Program-made: the position numbers and the translations under genes
Shown: positions 9,668 to 18,797 of the stretch, in pieces
Layout of the letters: each line of letters begins with the position of its first letter
Numbering within the stretch: position 1 is the first letter of the stretch
Assembly (NCBI GenBank): GCA_018136815.1
Contig: CM030939.1
Span: 3,217,419 to 3,281,418, forward strand
Direction: 5' to 3'
DNA from: Isochrysis galbana
Taxonomy: Eukaryota > Haptophyta > Isochrysidales > Isochrysidaceae
Length of the DNA: 64,000 nt
Notes under the pieces: model-generated
Told to the model about the DNA's origin: nothing
What the model saw: the letters and a program-made list of their open reading frames with translations, nothing else
Databases searched by the model: none

Positions 9668-9691
9668 GACCCTATCAGTTTACTGATAGTT

Positions 9692-9707
9692 GGTACCCCT
9701 CGTTTCC
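9692..9707. repeat. target-site duplication of LINE copy 1 (5' side)
   Basis: ggtacccctcgtttcc, directly abutting the aactat terminus of the element. Confidence 0.9.
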
Positions 9708-9869
9708 AAATACGCGATGCGGGGCCACCACGAGGGAGTCCCAATCCTAGGGGTGGGAGGGCGAGGGAGGGTGAAGGCGCGGGGGCGGCCCCAGTCTCGG
9801 CCGCGTCACAGGTACCCCTCCTGCCCCTCGCCCTGTCCCTGCGCCCCGCCCCCTCGACTCCTGGAATGT

Positions 9870-9930
9870 GATTCCCGCCCGAGGTCGTATGCCTTCGTTT
9901 GGTACCCCTCGTTTCCAAATACGCTCCCGG
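9870..9930. repeat. unoccupied copy of the LINE copy 1 target repeat
   Basis: Reads gaggtcgtatgccttcgttt then ggtacccctcgtttccaaat then acgctc, i.e. the two flanks of copy 1 (5104-5138 and 9692-9712) joined without the element. It shows that the insertion point lies inside a pre-existing dispersed repeat. Confidence 0.85.
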
Positions 9931-9989
9931 TACCAAAAAATCTTCTAGTATTTGAGTAAAGGCAGACACCCACCTCACAGTGCTCAACC

Positions 9990-10667
9990 ATGTCTACAAA
10001 TGGAAGGGCGCCTGCTGATATAGTACTGAAGCGATTGGAATGGATCAAAAAAAAGATGGACGAGAACTTTAAAAAATTCATCACACCTCTCTTTCCATAT
10101 GCCAATTCTAAAACTGCCATGCAGGTTATAGCGGAAGCATTGGACAGCATCAGTCCGCCGCCGCCGGTTGGGGGCTCCCTGGCCGACCTAAGTTTGTTGA
10201 CGTACACTGAAGAATGTAAGTTCTTATTCAATGTATTCAATTTCAAGCACAATACGAAAATTGAAGACACCTTACACTCCATTTGCGAGATTGATAAACC
10301 ATTCACATTGGTTTATATTAGACACACTCTCTTGAGCAAAAAATTAACTGAGAAAACAATCCTCGATATGAGTCGTGACGTTCTGCTGGGTACAATCAAA
10401 ACTTATGTCAATTTGGAATTAATTCCCCACCTCCAAGAATTGTTAGAAGGTGCCTTCGCGTCGAGCAGCAGGCGGAAGCACGCCTCGCTGCCGTACAGGC
10501 AGGCCGAGGGCAGCCCCTCCCCGAGCGCGGCTCCCGACTGGATGAGGGCGAGGGTGGCCTCCGCGTCGTCGAGCCGTCCGCCGAGTCGTCCGCCAGCCCG
10601 ACCGACGCCCCCGCCTCCAGCAGAGCGAGGAAGCATTCGCGCTGGTTGTTGTGGATGGCCACCATGA
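9990..10667 (+). CDS. AT-rich orphan ORF, C-terminus replaced by foreign sequence
   Basis: The ATG at 9990 opens a 225-codon frame. Roughly the first 150 residues (to about 10450) use AT-rich codons, are rich in Lys/Ile/Phe/Asn (MDENFKKFITPLF, LLSKKLTEKTILDMSRD) and look like a folded helical protein. The remainder is the antisense of the GC-rich GNAT-ankyrin gene and is not credible as protein. I do not recognise a family. Its composition is unlike every other gene here and fits recent acquisition (for example from a large DNA virus or an AT-rich mobile element), but that is inference. The true C-terminus is probably lost at the junction near 10450. Confidence 0.5.
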   Translation: MSTNGRAPADIVLKRLEWIKKKMDENFKKFITPLFPYANSKTAMQVIAEALDSISPPPPVGGSLADLSLLTYTEECKFLFNVFNFKHNTKIEDTLHSICEIDKPFTLVYIRHTLLSKKLTEKTILDMSRDVLLGTIKTYVNLELIPHLQELLEGAFASSSRRKHASLPYRQAEGSPSPSAAPDWMRARVASASSSRPPSRPPARPTPPPPAERGSIRAGCCGWPP

Positions 10668-11188
10668 GCGGCGTCGCCCTCAACTCCTCGTCGCCGATGC
10701 CGTAGTCGACGAGCGACGGGTCCAGCCGAATGGTCCACTTCAGGGCCTCGACGAGCCCCCTGCCCGCGCACACGTACGCCAGCAACCTCCAAGGGGTACG
10801 CCACCACCGCTTCCTCGCCGAGCCACGGATGTCTCAAACGAAGCGAGGAGGCCTCAAGCCGACGGGGAACTCCACTCAGGGCTACCCGGAAGCCCACGCG
10901 AGCATACAACGAGGCGGGCCCCGACTCGAGCAACGTCCACAACCACAGGCGCCGCATCCCTAGCTCACGAGCGACACGCATCGCTTCCCGTAGCAAAGTC
11001 CTCCCAACGCCTTGACCGCGCCAATCGGGGGCCACCCAAAAGTCGCACAGCTCGCCCGAGCGCCCACCCGACAGCGGGTTCACGCGCACCAAGCCCTTCG
11101 TCGAAGCGACCGCGAACGATCCTTTCGCGGGGCGCGAGTAGGACGGTGGGATATCGTCGCTCCAGTGCGAAAAAGGCACCACATGCAT
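10403..11188 (-). pseudogene. GNAT acetyltransferase joined to ankyrin repeats, frameshifted
   Basis: From the ATG at 11188, residues about 40-100 hold a GNAT core: FWVAPDWRGQGVGRTLLREA is motif A, with the R/Q-x2-G-x-G/A acetyl-CoA loop (RGQGVG), followed by LWLWTLLESGPASLYARVGF (motif B). Ankyrin-like sequence follows in a second frame (ATPLMVAIHNNQRECFLALL-EAGASV, from about 10785) and returns to the first frame for a second repeat (DDAEATLALIQSGAALG). Two indels or an unrecognised intron are needed to read it through. The 3' end runs into the AT-rich block near 10450, where homology to ankyrin stops. The fusion may be genuine or may reflect adjacent genes; a decayed gene is most likely. 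Confidence 0.6.
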
Positions 11189-11324
11189 CCTTCGCCGACC
11201 CAAGAGGCGCCTACCTGTCCTAGCCCGAAATTATACCAAGAAGGAGCGGTGCGAGGGGGACGGCCCGCATCGCGTTGGTTCGCACCAAACATTGGACTAA
11301 AAAAAAAGGGACATACGGGTAAAT

Positions 11325-11692
11325 ATGCCGTCGAAACGACTTTTGATTGCCCTCGCGGTGGTCGTCGCCACCATGGTCGTCGTCGCCGTCGTGGCGTTGG
11401 TACTCACGAAGAAGCAGCCAGACAGATGTAACGATGTGGATGGAGAGTGTGCAAACGATGGAGACTGTTGTCACGATCTCGTGTGTTCCGACCAAAAGTG
11501 CCGTACGGTCCCACCGTGTATCGAGAAAAGAGGGGGTGCAGTTATGGCGACGAGTGCTGTGAAGGACTTGAGTGCAACGACGATGGAGTGTGTGACACGC
11601 CATGCCGCGAGCCAGGGTCGGTGTGCCAAAATAACTCAGAGTGCTGTGGTGAATACACGTGTCGTAATGGTACCTGCAGATCTAATGACTGA
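11325..11692 (+). pseudogene. membrane-anchored protein with three cystine-knot-like repeats, one frameshift
   Basis: The ATG at 11325 is followed by a short basic stretch and about 22 hydrophobic residues (LLIALAVVVATMVVVAVVAL), a signal anchor or signal peptide. Three cysteine modules then follow, each with the spacing C-x5/6-C-x5-C-C-x4-C-x4/5-C expected of inhibitor-cystine-knot folds. Modules 2 and 3 are in a different frame from the signal and module 1: a single indel near 11530, beside a purine run (gagaaaagaggggg), separates them. The stop is at 11690-11692. Such small disulphide-rich domains occur in adhesion, protease-inhibitor and venom proteins; no function is assigned. A sequencing error in the run or a very short intron could also explain the shift. 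Confidence 0.6.
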
Positions 11693-11861
11693 TTGGTTAT
11701 CACGGCCTTCATCCCCTCAGCGCCAATCCGGCTGTCACGAAACACCTAGGCGTTCCACAACTAGTCAAGTCACGCTGTTAATCGATCCGAAGAGCCCCGT
11801 TATCTCTTAAGAGGCGAAGCACCTCTGGAGGTGCTGCAGGGGGAGGGGGAAGAAACCGGAG

Positions 11862-11935
11862 GAAAAGGAGACCAAATGAAGGCAAGCCGCCTGCTAGGAT
11901 ACAACATTATATATTATTATTGCTCACTATACCTA
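11862..11935 (+). repeat. repeat tail fragment
   Basis: gagaccaaatgaaggcaagc-cgcct followed by gctaggatacaacattatat joins two recurring blocks: the 'accaaatgaaggcaa' repeat (inverted at 5111, 9889, 40228 and 62791) and the 'ctaggatataacat' tail (26100, 29757, 45565). The rest of 11693-12406 shows no gene. Confidence 0.6.
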
Positions 11936-12406
11936 AATCACCGTTGTGCGCTCGGATCTAGCTCCGCAAATAATGCCCACTTGGGATGAGCGAGAGGGTT
12001 ATATAAGACACCATGACCGCATCGGGATTGAAAGGGCGATGATAACCAATAAGCGACACAAATCATGGCACACGTTTGATCGTTTGATCTCATCTACCAA
12101 CTCGTAATTCTTCAGGTTGCCTCATATTGCAAGGCAGCAGACCAAGCCGGGTTTTCGTCGTGTAAGGTGAATCTGGTGAGCATCTTCTTTGTTGCGTCAA
12201 GACGTAATGTGGACAAATCAGCTGCAAGGATGTTGGCTGGAGATCTGTGCAAGGCGCTCTGACACTATTGCCCTTTTTGCTCTTCCACACACGCATCACT
12301 CTTAGGCGTGAACCTAACACAGCAACGCTACAGATGCAGTGGACAACGTCCTCAACTCGTTAAATAGCTTGCAACCAATCGTCTTACCTTCAATGGGCCA
12401 ACGCCG

Positions 12407-14188
12407 TTAGCTCCGGTTGTTGATTGGCACAACAACGTTGAGCGGCTGCGTACAGCCGCAACAATACATGTCACATAGGGTAATCTTAATGTCTTGGCCA
12501 TCAATTGAGCACATGCCTTGATCCTTCTCGAAGAACATGTAGTCCGCCAAAATGAGGGAGGCCATCGCTGTGGCCTGTGCATAGATAAAGTTACGACAAG
12601 TCGGACGCATGCAAGGCATCTTTGTTGCTGATTTGATTAGCGAGGCGAGCTTGATAGGAGGGGCATGCTTGTGAAGGAGGGGCAAGTGAGGCGAACATTC
12701 GCCCGCGCTCATCCTGTTGCGGCGTTGATGGCTTGGACACATGGGCAGAAAGGGGGCGTGACTTGCTGGAAGGACGGCGTGCTGTGTCGATCAGAGAAGG
12801 CAGCTCACCTTTTGTTGGGGTGTCAAGCTAATGCCTTCTTTGAACTTCATTGTGAACACGTCGGAATCGGTGAACATTTCGCGTGCGATTGAGCCGCAGC
12901 CGCGCGGTTTACGCTTGGTTATGGTGGCAAGGTCGCCCAGTTTGAGCTTGCGTTGCTCATTGCCTGCATCCATCCTCGAGACGTGGAATGTCGAGTCACA
13001 GCATAGTTCGGAACATCCTCCGAAAAGGGTCGGCCCCTCCACCTTTGCCATAGGTGCGAACGACTCAAAGCCTCCGCCTTGCGAGACGCGGTGGTAGAGG
13101 TTAATGGTAGGGGTGAAGCAGCCACCACAGTCCGGCTGCGTCGCATATCCAATCGTAGTTTCCACAGGCCCGATCGATGTTCCCGGCGGAGTTGGTGCGT
13201 TGCCCGCGTGCACATAAACACCATCCTGTGTGGAGTAAAGCAACGTGTCAGAAGAGATGCCCACCATTGACTGGGCTTTCAGCGTGCAGGCAGGCGACGG
13301 AAGGGTCATGAGCCGCCATCCGCAAAGAAATAAGCCGCGGGTTCGGCATGAGAAACTCACCTTACACGCATCACTGCAGATGAAGCAACCGAGGCATGGC
13401 CTCGTGCAGCACCCTACCCGGTCAGCTGTGAAAACCGTTGGCATCCCATGGATGTCCACTTTTGTGGACCAAGTGCGATTGATGCCGTTGACAAGCTTGA
13501 AGCTGGCGTGCAGTGAGTGAGCGGGAGCGCAAAAGCAGCGCTCACAGTCGTCTGAGTGCTCCTGCACTATGAAGAGGTGTGCACCAGTAGTTGCGTCGAA
13601 GACATCGTACGTGTTGCTCTGTTCGATCCATCCCTGGGTGAGCACCTCCCAGAATTTGACTCGCTGGTGGATCTCAAAGTCGTTCACTGTGGCCAGAATG
13701 CCGGCCTGAAGTTGGGGGACCATGGTAGAGTGGGCCTCGCCGGTGGGAGGCGGGCACTCGGGCGCGCTGGATGATTCGTCTCACCGTGGTTGCGTCAATC
13801 AGCTTGACATTATCTTGGGGCGCCTTGGCAAACGCCTCACTCGCCATCTCTGCCGAGACGGCGACGCCCTGCACGACTGGGATGGGTGCGGGCGCGATGG
13901 TCGCCGCCCTCGGCTTGCCAGCAGGCACCGCGACTACCGGCACGGGTGCGGGCTGTGGCCCCTGCACGTGGATCGTCTGTCCTCCTTGCACTCCGGCAGG
14001 CACGGAAATCGACGAGAGCTGGCCGGCCACATTCGCCTGGAACTGATCGCCCTCCGTGAGCCCGTCGGGTACCTGGGCAAAGAGGTGGCTGTCAGGAATG
14101 GGCGGCAACAAGCAAGCGCGCACGCACGCACGCAGCCGCCCCACCCACCCACCCCCGGGGCGTGGTCCCTCACCTGCACCGCGTACAT
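12407..14188 (-). CDS. phospholipid scramblase-like protein, five exons
   Basis: Exons 14188-14174, 14072-13785, 13705-13361, 13270-12809 and 12574-12407 join in frame to 425 aa. Introns are 101, 79, 90 and 234 bp, all GT-AG (gtgagg, gtgaga, gtgagt, gtgagc). Members move lipids across bilayers or bind membranes in a calcium-dependent way. Scramblase signatures: NTYDVFDATTGAHLF early in the barrel, a Cys-rich CCTRPCLGCFICSDACK segment, IAREMFTDSDVFTMKF (calcium-binding-like acidic loop), and the C-terminal hydrophobic ATAMASLILADYMFFEKD helix. Unusually, exon 2 adds an N-terminal VPDGLTEGDQFQANVAG / VPAGVQGGQTIHVQ pair, a G-x-x-F-x-V repeat module common in chromist algae. A pyrimidine-rich acceptor-like site just upstream of exon 1 means a further 5' exon is possible, so the start is tentative. 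Confidence 0.85.
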
Positions 14189-15703
14189 GGTGGGTGCCAG
14201 CGTGCTGTTGACTCGCCGCCCTGGGAAGAGAAAGAGCGCACAGAGAAAAGTAGCGCGGGCGGCCGAAGTAACCGTCAGACGGTTGTCATTAGAAATTGCA
14301 AGAGTTCTAAGACTTTGTCGTATCTTTCCTGGAATTCTCGCAGCTGTGTTTTTAAGGTGGGGGTGGCGCCGAAGGGGGGAGCGAGGCGGGCGACGGGATG
14401 TGCGCTTCCGACTGGTTCATTGGGCCTGTGAGCGCCCTCGCGAGTTCCCCGGGCGCGGATGTGCGCTGAACGGCGAATATGAGCTGCAGGGGATGCATGC
14501 CCCGTGCCTCACACGCGCACAGTCGACGACCGTGCCACCGCGCGATGCGGGTGTGTCGTTGCTTTGGCGCATTCCTGCTGGGCCTCGTGGAGGAATGTGA
14601 AAGGTCTGGGGGCGAATGGGGTCGGGCGCAAGGGGAATGGGCGGCGGAATCTGTACAGTGTAGGGATGATTTGTAACTTTCACGTTGAGGGCGATCGGTC
14701 AGGCACGTTTGGTGTACCGTGATGAGTGCACCGCGTTGGTGGCGAACTGCATGCCGCTTCCAAAACCCTTCCATGCTTTTTGCGCTGTGCGTCGATTCCG
14801 GTGCATTGCGCCGGTGTTCTCGCGGTAGGGGCCGGGCCACATACATATGTGAGTGGGAACCGGGAGGGCACGAGTGCGACGGCGCTAGATGAGCCGCCCG
14901 AATGCCGTTCGCACCCACCCCTCGCGCCATACCTGACGCTCAGCCGCTTCGTCTCTGACCTCAGAGATGCGCATGTGCAGGGGAGGAGGGAGGAGGGGAT
15001 TTCAGAGCCCATTCTTGTAGAGTGACCTCGCATGAGACTTCCTTCCGAGCCTGGAAGTGGGCTGGGGCGTTAATTGAGCAGCAGAGAGTCGGTGTGGCGG
15101 CATGTCTGCTTGGTAGTCAATCCGCGGAGGCGGTTGTGCATCCAACTAGTTGAGTTTCCGATATCGAGTCCCAAGTGTCGTAAATGTTTCAATTAATGCT
15201 CCGTTGTCTCACTCAGCCCCTAAGATGGTCTTGGGGGTGTCCCCTGCGCCAATGGTTACCAGTATTGTCAGTTGTGTCATCGAGGCGGTGGCACCTGCTT
15301 TCTGCCCTGCTGGGGTAACCTAGAGCGCGCATAGGCGCTGACGTAGGCTCCCTCTTCGTTCGTTCGTGTGGGAGAGATGGGGGTAATGCCGAATCGAAAA
15401 GGAAGTAAAATAGGCAGGTGAAGTGTGCGCCCATCGGTCATCGAACCCGAGGCGCCCTAGGAAAAAGTAAGTATGTGATAGTAAGTGTAGCCACTTGCCA
15501 AACTGCGCTCCCCTTAGTTATTACTCACGCGCGGGCTAGACACAGAGACCTCGAGAAGAAGACGTTCAACCGACTTGGGCGCGGCAGATCGCGGGCAGTA
15601 AGAGGACGTTAGAGGACGTTGGGTGACTTACACATACATATTGTGAGAATGAGGAGAATGAGAGATGTGTTCATTTAGTGTGTATATGGATCCATGCATG
15701 AAG
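14189..15703. other. intergenic, no gene accepted
   Basis: Promoter side of the scramblase gene, then about 1.3 kb without a recognisable gene. Open frames exist on both strands because of high GC, but they have no motif or plausible composition. A cgttagaggacgttgggtg direct pair sits at 15601-15621. Confidence 0.5.
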
Positions 15704-16654
15704 TCAAGCCTCACACTCGACGCAGCTCAACTCAGACTCAATCACTGAATGTGGGTCGGAGTCACACTCAAACAAAGCACAACGCGACCGGCCCGACACA
15801 GATGGTGCCGCGGCGGATTCCGAGCAGGAAGATGTGCTAACATTCTCCGACATCCGCGTGCACTTTAATGTCCTTCTACCCCCGTGACAAGCAAGGGTGC
15901 AAGGTACGCTGCCTCTCCGGCACGCACACGAAGATGTCGCACACTTTGCCAAGGCGGAACACTTACAAGCTCCGGGATTCCCATACAACGTACCGACAAC
16001 TGCAACGCTGTCCGCCTTGTAAGTGTAAGCGCTCCCGCGGTTGGCGGCTGTCTCCTTTTGCCGTCTAATCTTCAACGAACGGCGCATCAGAGCGCGTTCT
16101 TGGCGGTATGGGGCAGTCCTACGATCCAAACTCTTTTGAACCCTGGCATCTAAATCCGTCTTCCAGCGTTTACCTTGCTCCTCCCCCACAGGAATTTGGA
16201 GGCGGTGCAGAATGCGCGATTGAAAAGCCCCAAACGCAGCTATGCGAGGATCCTCATCCCAACCCTTCTCCACCAGTTTTACCTGAAAAGTTTGTAGAAC
16301 AATGGCGTTGGCGTGAGCAATAGCAAGGTCAGTAGTACAACGGTACAAACGGTCGCGCATAACTATGCCCTTGGGTCTGTATTTTAGGCAAATGCTGCCC
16401 ACTCGCTCCGAGGCGTTTTGCGTCGCGGCGCCTTTGGCTCCCCAAACCAGGTGTCGGCGCTCGTATATATTGGCTTCGACGTACGACAACAAACCTTCTT
16501 GCCAATCAAGGCAGTCGTTGCTCACGGAAGCACGTCGGCCGGGAGCATGCAGACGACAGCACCGGGGGATGCCCGTGAAGAATCCTGGGCCGGCGTGGAT
16601 GTCGAAAAAGTGTAGTAGAACCTCTTCAATAGCTCGGACGCCAGCATCTCTCAC
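15704..16654 (-). CDS. unrecognised ORF with C-terminal Cys-rich CXC-like motif
   Basis: An open frame of about 316 codons closed upstream by TAA and lacking an early ATG, so it is an exon or the remnant of a longer gene. Its middle is basic and helical; at about residues 220-255 it has C-x-C-x5-C-x4-C-x-C-x6-C-x3-C-H (CKCSALAKCATSSCACRRG), like the short CXC zinc motifs found in several transposon-encoded proteins. The C-terminal 60 residues are Ser/Glu-rich. A transposon-derived protein is the best guess; no transposase catalytic triad can be identified. Confidence 0.4.
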   Translation of the reverse strand: MRDAGVRAIEEVLLHFFDIHAGPGFFTGIPRCCRLHAPGRRASVSNDCLDWQEGLLSYVEANIYERRHLVWGAKGAATQNASERVGSICLKYRPKGIVMRDRLYRCTTDLAIAHANAIVLQTFQVKLVEKGWDEDPRIAAFGAFQSRILHRLQIPVGEEQGKRWKTDLDARVQKSLDRRTAPYRQERALMRRSLKIRRQKETAANRGSAYTYKADSVAVVGTLYGNPGACKCSALAKCATSSCACRRGSVPCTLACHGGRRTLKCTRMSENVSTSSCSESAAAPSVSGRSRCALFECDSDPHSVIESELSCVECEA

Positions 16655-17768
16655 GCTCTCGTTAGTTAGTTAGGCTCGCGTTCCATCGCAGCTGCTCCCC
16701 TCAAAGCGGCGCCTACCCCCCGCGGGGGCGCCGTGCGTGTGCATGGAAGTTTCCGCACGCCGTCACGGATGCGCATTATCACAGGGTGTCTTGTGCCATT
16801 TGTGGTTCTATACCGTTAGTGTGCCTTGTGTGGCAGAGCCCCCTAGGTATCTTTTAATCATCTTGTGATGGCGTAGCGCGTAGCGCGATGGCGGCGCGCC
16901 GCGCCGCTCTCTCACCGCCGCCGGGGCTCGCGCTGCGGGCTCCCGGCGATATGGAGCTCCCACCCAGGTAGAGGGGCAGGGCTGGGCTTGCTGAGCCGAC
17001 TCACGCGGACCGCCGCGAGCTGCGCGCGCTTGCGCAGTCGCTTTGGGCTGCATGGCTGCATGGCGACGCATGGAGGGGAAGAGGGGGGAGGGGACCCCCC
17101 GGGGGGGGAGAGAGAGAGAAGACCAGACCAGCTGTTTACGTTAATGTTCTCGTCATATACTGTAATAATCCACCGGTCCCAGGGGTGTCCCCAGGGTTCC
17201 CGCCCGTCCTCCGCGCCCAGAGTTCCCCCGCGGAAAGAGTGAACGCATGGCGTGCACCTTCCTGGAAGTTGCTATGCGCACGCACGGCGCCCCCGCGGGG
17301 GGCGCCGATGCACATCGCGCTGTGCCCACGCACGGCGTGCACAATGTGATTGCAAGTCATCACACGTGCTGCGCAAAGAAACATCTCTTATATGGCTAGT
17401 TTACGTAGTTGTGGGCCGCAGGGGGTACGCAGATGGAACGAGTTCATGCGCACGCACGGCGTATCCGCGGGGGGACCGATGCACATCGCGCCGTGCCCAT
17501 GCACGGCGTGCACCGATGTGATTGCAAGTCATCACAGGTGCTCTATTTCTTATGTAGTTGTCGGCCGTAGCGGAAAAAGCCTTGACGGCGTCTCCCTCGG
17601 GCGCGGGGGAAAGCAGAGAAAAAAGTTGTTATGCTCTATGTTAATTTTAAAACAATTTAATTTTAAAACAATGCTCTATAATACAACTGTGGACATTCGA
17701 TCGCTCAATTTGACTGATGTCCCACAATTGACGGAACGACACCTTAATGCTCAGTTAGATTATTATTA
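16655..17768. repeat. repeat-rich intergenic block with a 100-bp direct repeat
   Basis: Two copies about 174 bp apart, 17271-17372 and 17445-17543, share gcgcacgcacggcg, gatgcacatcgcg, gtgcccacgcacggcgtgca and gtgattgcaagtcatcaca. Within the first, ggcgcccccgcggggggcgcc can fold. A related inverted piece is at 16710-16745. An acagggtgtcttgtgccat piece at 16778 recurs at 43057. No gene seen. Confidence 0.7.
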
Positions 17769-17999
17769 TTATATAGTGGTTTCTTGAGTTTGGGCTTCCT
17801 CCCCTGGGCGGCTATATGCGTGCGCACAGAGCAGTGCGCTTTGTTTGGGTGGGGTAAGGCCCCTGACCAAGTTGGTGAACCTCACTAGTGTAGACTCTAG
17901 GATCGGTATGTAGTATGTAGTGGTATGCAATTCATCGCCGCAGCAATCGAATGCCAGCATGCCAGCCGGATGTGCGCTTTCAATCAAGTAGCCTCCCAC
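17769..17999 (-). mobile_element. LINE C-terminal coding fragment
   Basis: Encodes YYIPILESTLVRFTNLVRGL, matching HYIPTLESTLTRFTILVRGL in copy 2 (about 53655-53715). The reading frame continues about 25 residues to a stop. Upstream polymerase is absent, as expected for a 5'-truncated insertion. Confidence 0.8.
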
Positions 18000-18264
18000 T
18001 TCTCATGGAAGCTATTCTCATGGTCGTGCTTTCCAATATACTCGGCAACTGCCCCCCGTCGTCTCGCTTGGGCCCCATGTGGCATTGGACTGGGCAAGCG
18101 TCGAAAGTGAACATATTGAGTATCGGCCTTCCTGAACGGGAGAGCATCGCGAACCTCTTCCGACAGCTGGGCGTAGACCTCGTGGAAGAGAAGCCGCCCT
18201 GGGCAAGGGACTGAAGCTGCGCGGCGCGATGTGAGCTAGTTGCGGTCTGAAAACGCGCGGGAGG

Positions 18265-18412
18265 AGGAGAATGAAAAAAAGACGAAGAAGATGAGTTCCG
18301 TGGGGGATAAAGTTGCTATGCGCACGCGCCGCCCATATAACATAAAATTCTGAGTGAAAACAAAACTATAACCTGGCCCTCTTTTGACGGAACGCGACTT
18401 CGGGCGGGAATC
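18265..18412 (+). repeat. dispersed repeat paired with 44733-44932
   Basis: Shared blocks in the same order: aagacgaagaaga, gtgggggataaagttgctat (44818: gtgggggaaaagttgctatg), gcgcacgcgcc, and ctggccctcttttgacggaa-cgcga. About 150 bp, moderately diverged. The rest of 18000-18797 holds a C-run at 18568-18585 and no gene. Confidence 0.8.
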
Positions 18413-18797
18413 AAATGCCGAATGTAGCTTAGATATAAAGGAACCGATCCCCCCGCGGGCGCGACCGCCAATTCTTTACGGGTAGAGCGTGAGCGCGCGT
18501 GACGGAGGGGAGAGGGGGGGGCGAATCGCACCATTTCTTGGCGAAAATTTTCGTAGCGTCAGGTAGCCCCCCCCCCCCCCCCCGGAGCTTTTTATTGGGC
18601 ATCGCGCCACGGTCAAAAAATGCAGCCCAGCCCTTACTAGTCGTTAAAAAGCCCCTGTTTGACCGCCCTAACTACTACCAGATTACAAATGTCGTGAGGT
18701 AATAGGCGAGTAGCAATAGTTGGAGCCCAAGTGTTGGATAAGTAGGAGCAAGATACGACATGATCATCGAGGACAAATGGTAGCAGTTTGCACGTAG

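Larger units (their letters stand above)
5139..9691 (-). mobile_element. LINE copy 1, complete ends but internally deleted (4.55 kb)
   Basis: Sense is minus. The 5' end at 9691 reads aactatcagtaaactgatag then ggtcATG; the 3' end reads agaatcttcagatg followed by 18 T (18 A at 5139-5156 on plus). A 16-bp target duplication flanks both ends. The target is itself a dispersed repeat; an unoccupied copy at 9880-9926 reads straight through ttggtacccctcgtttcca. Between the N-terminal module (to about 8890) and the polymerase, the CCCH fingers and the AP endonuclease present in copy 2 are absent, so this copy would need help in trans. Confidence 0.92.

Noticed and set aside
14352-14930. 192-codon minus ORF upstream of the scramblase
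   Set aside because: Composition and lack of motifs indicate a chance ORF; it does not connect in phase to the scramblase exons.
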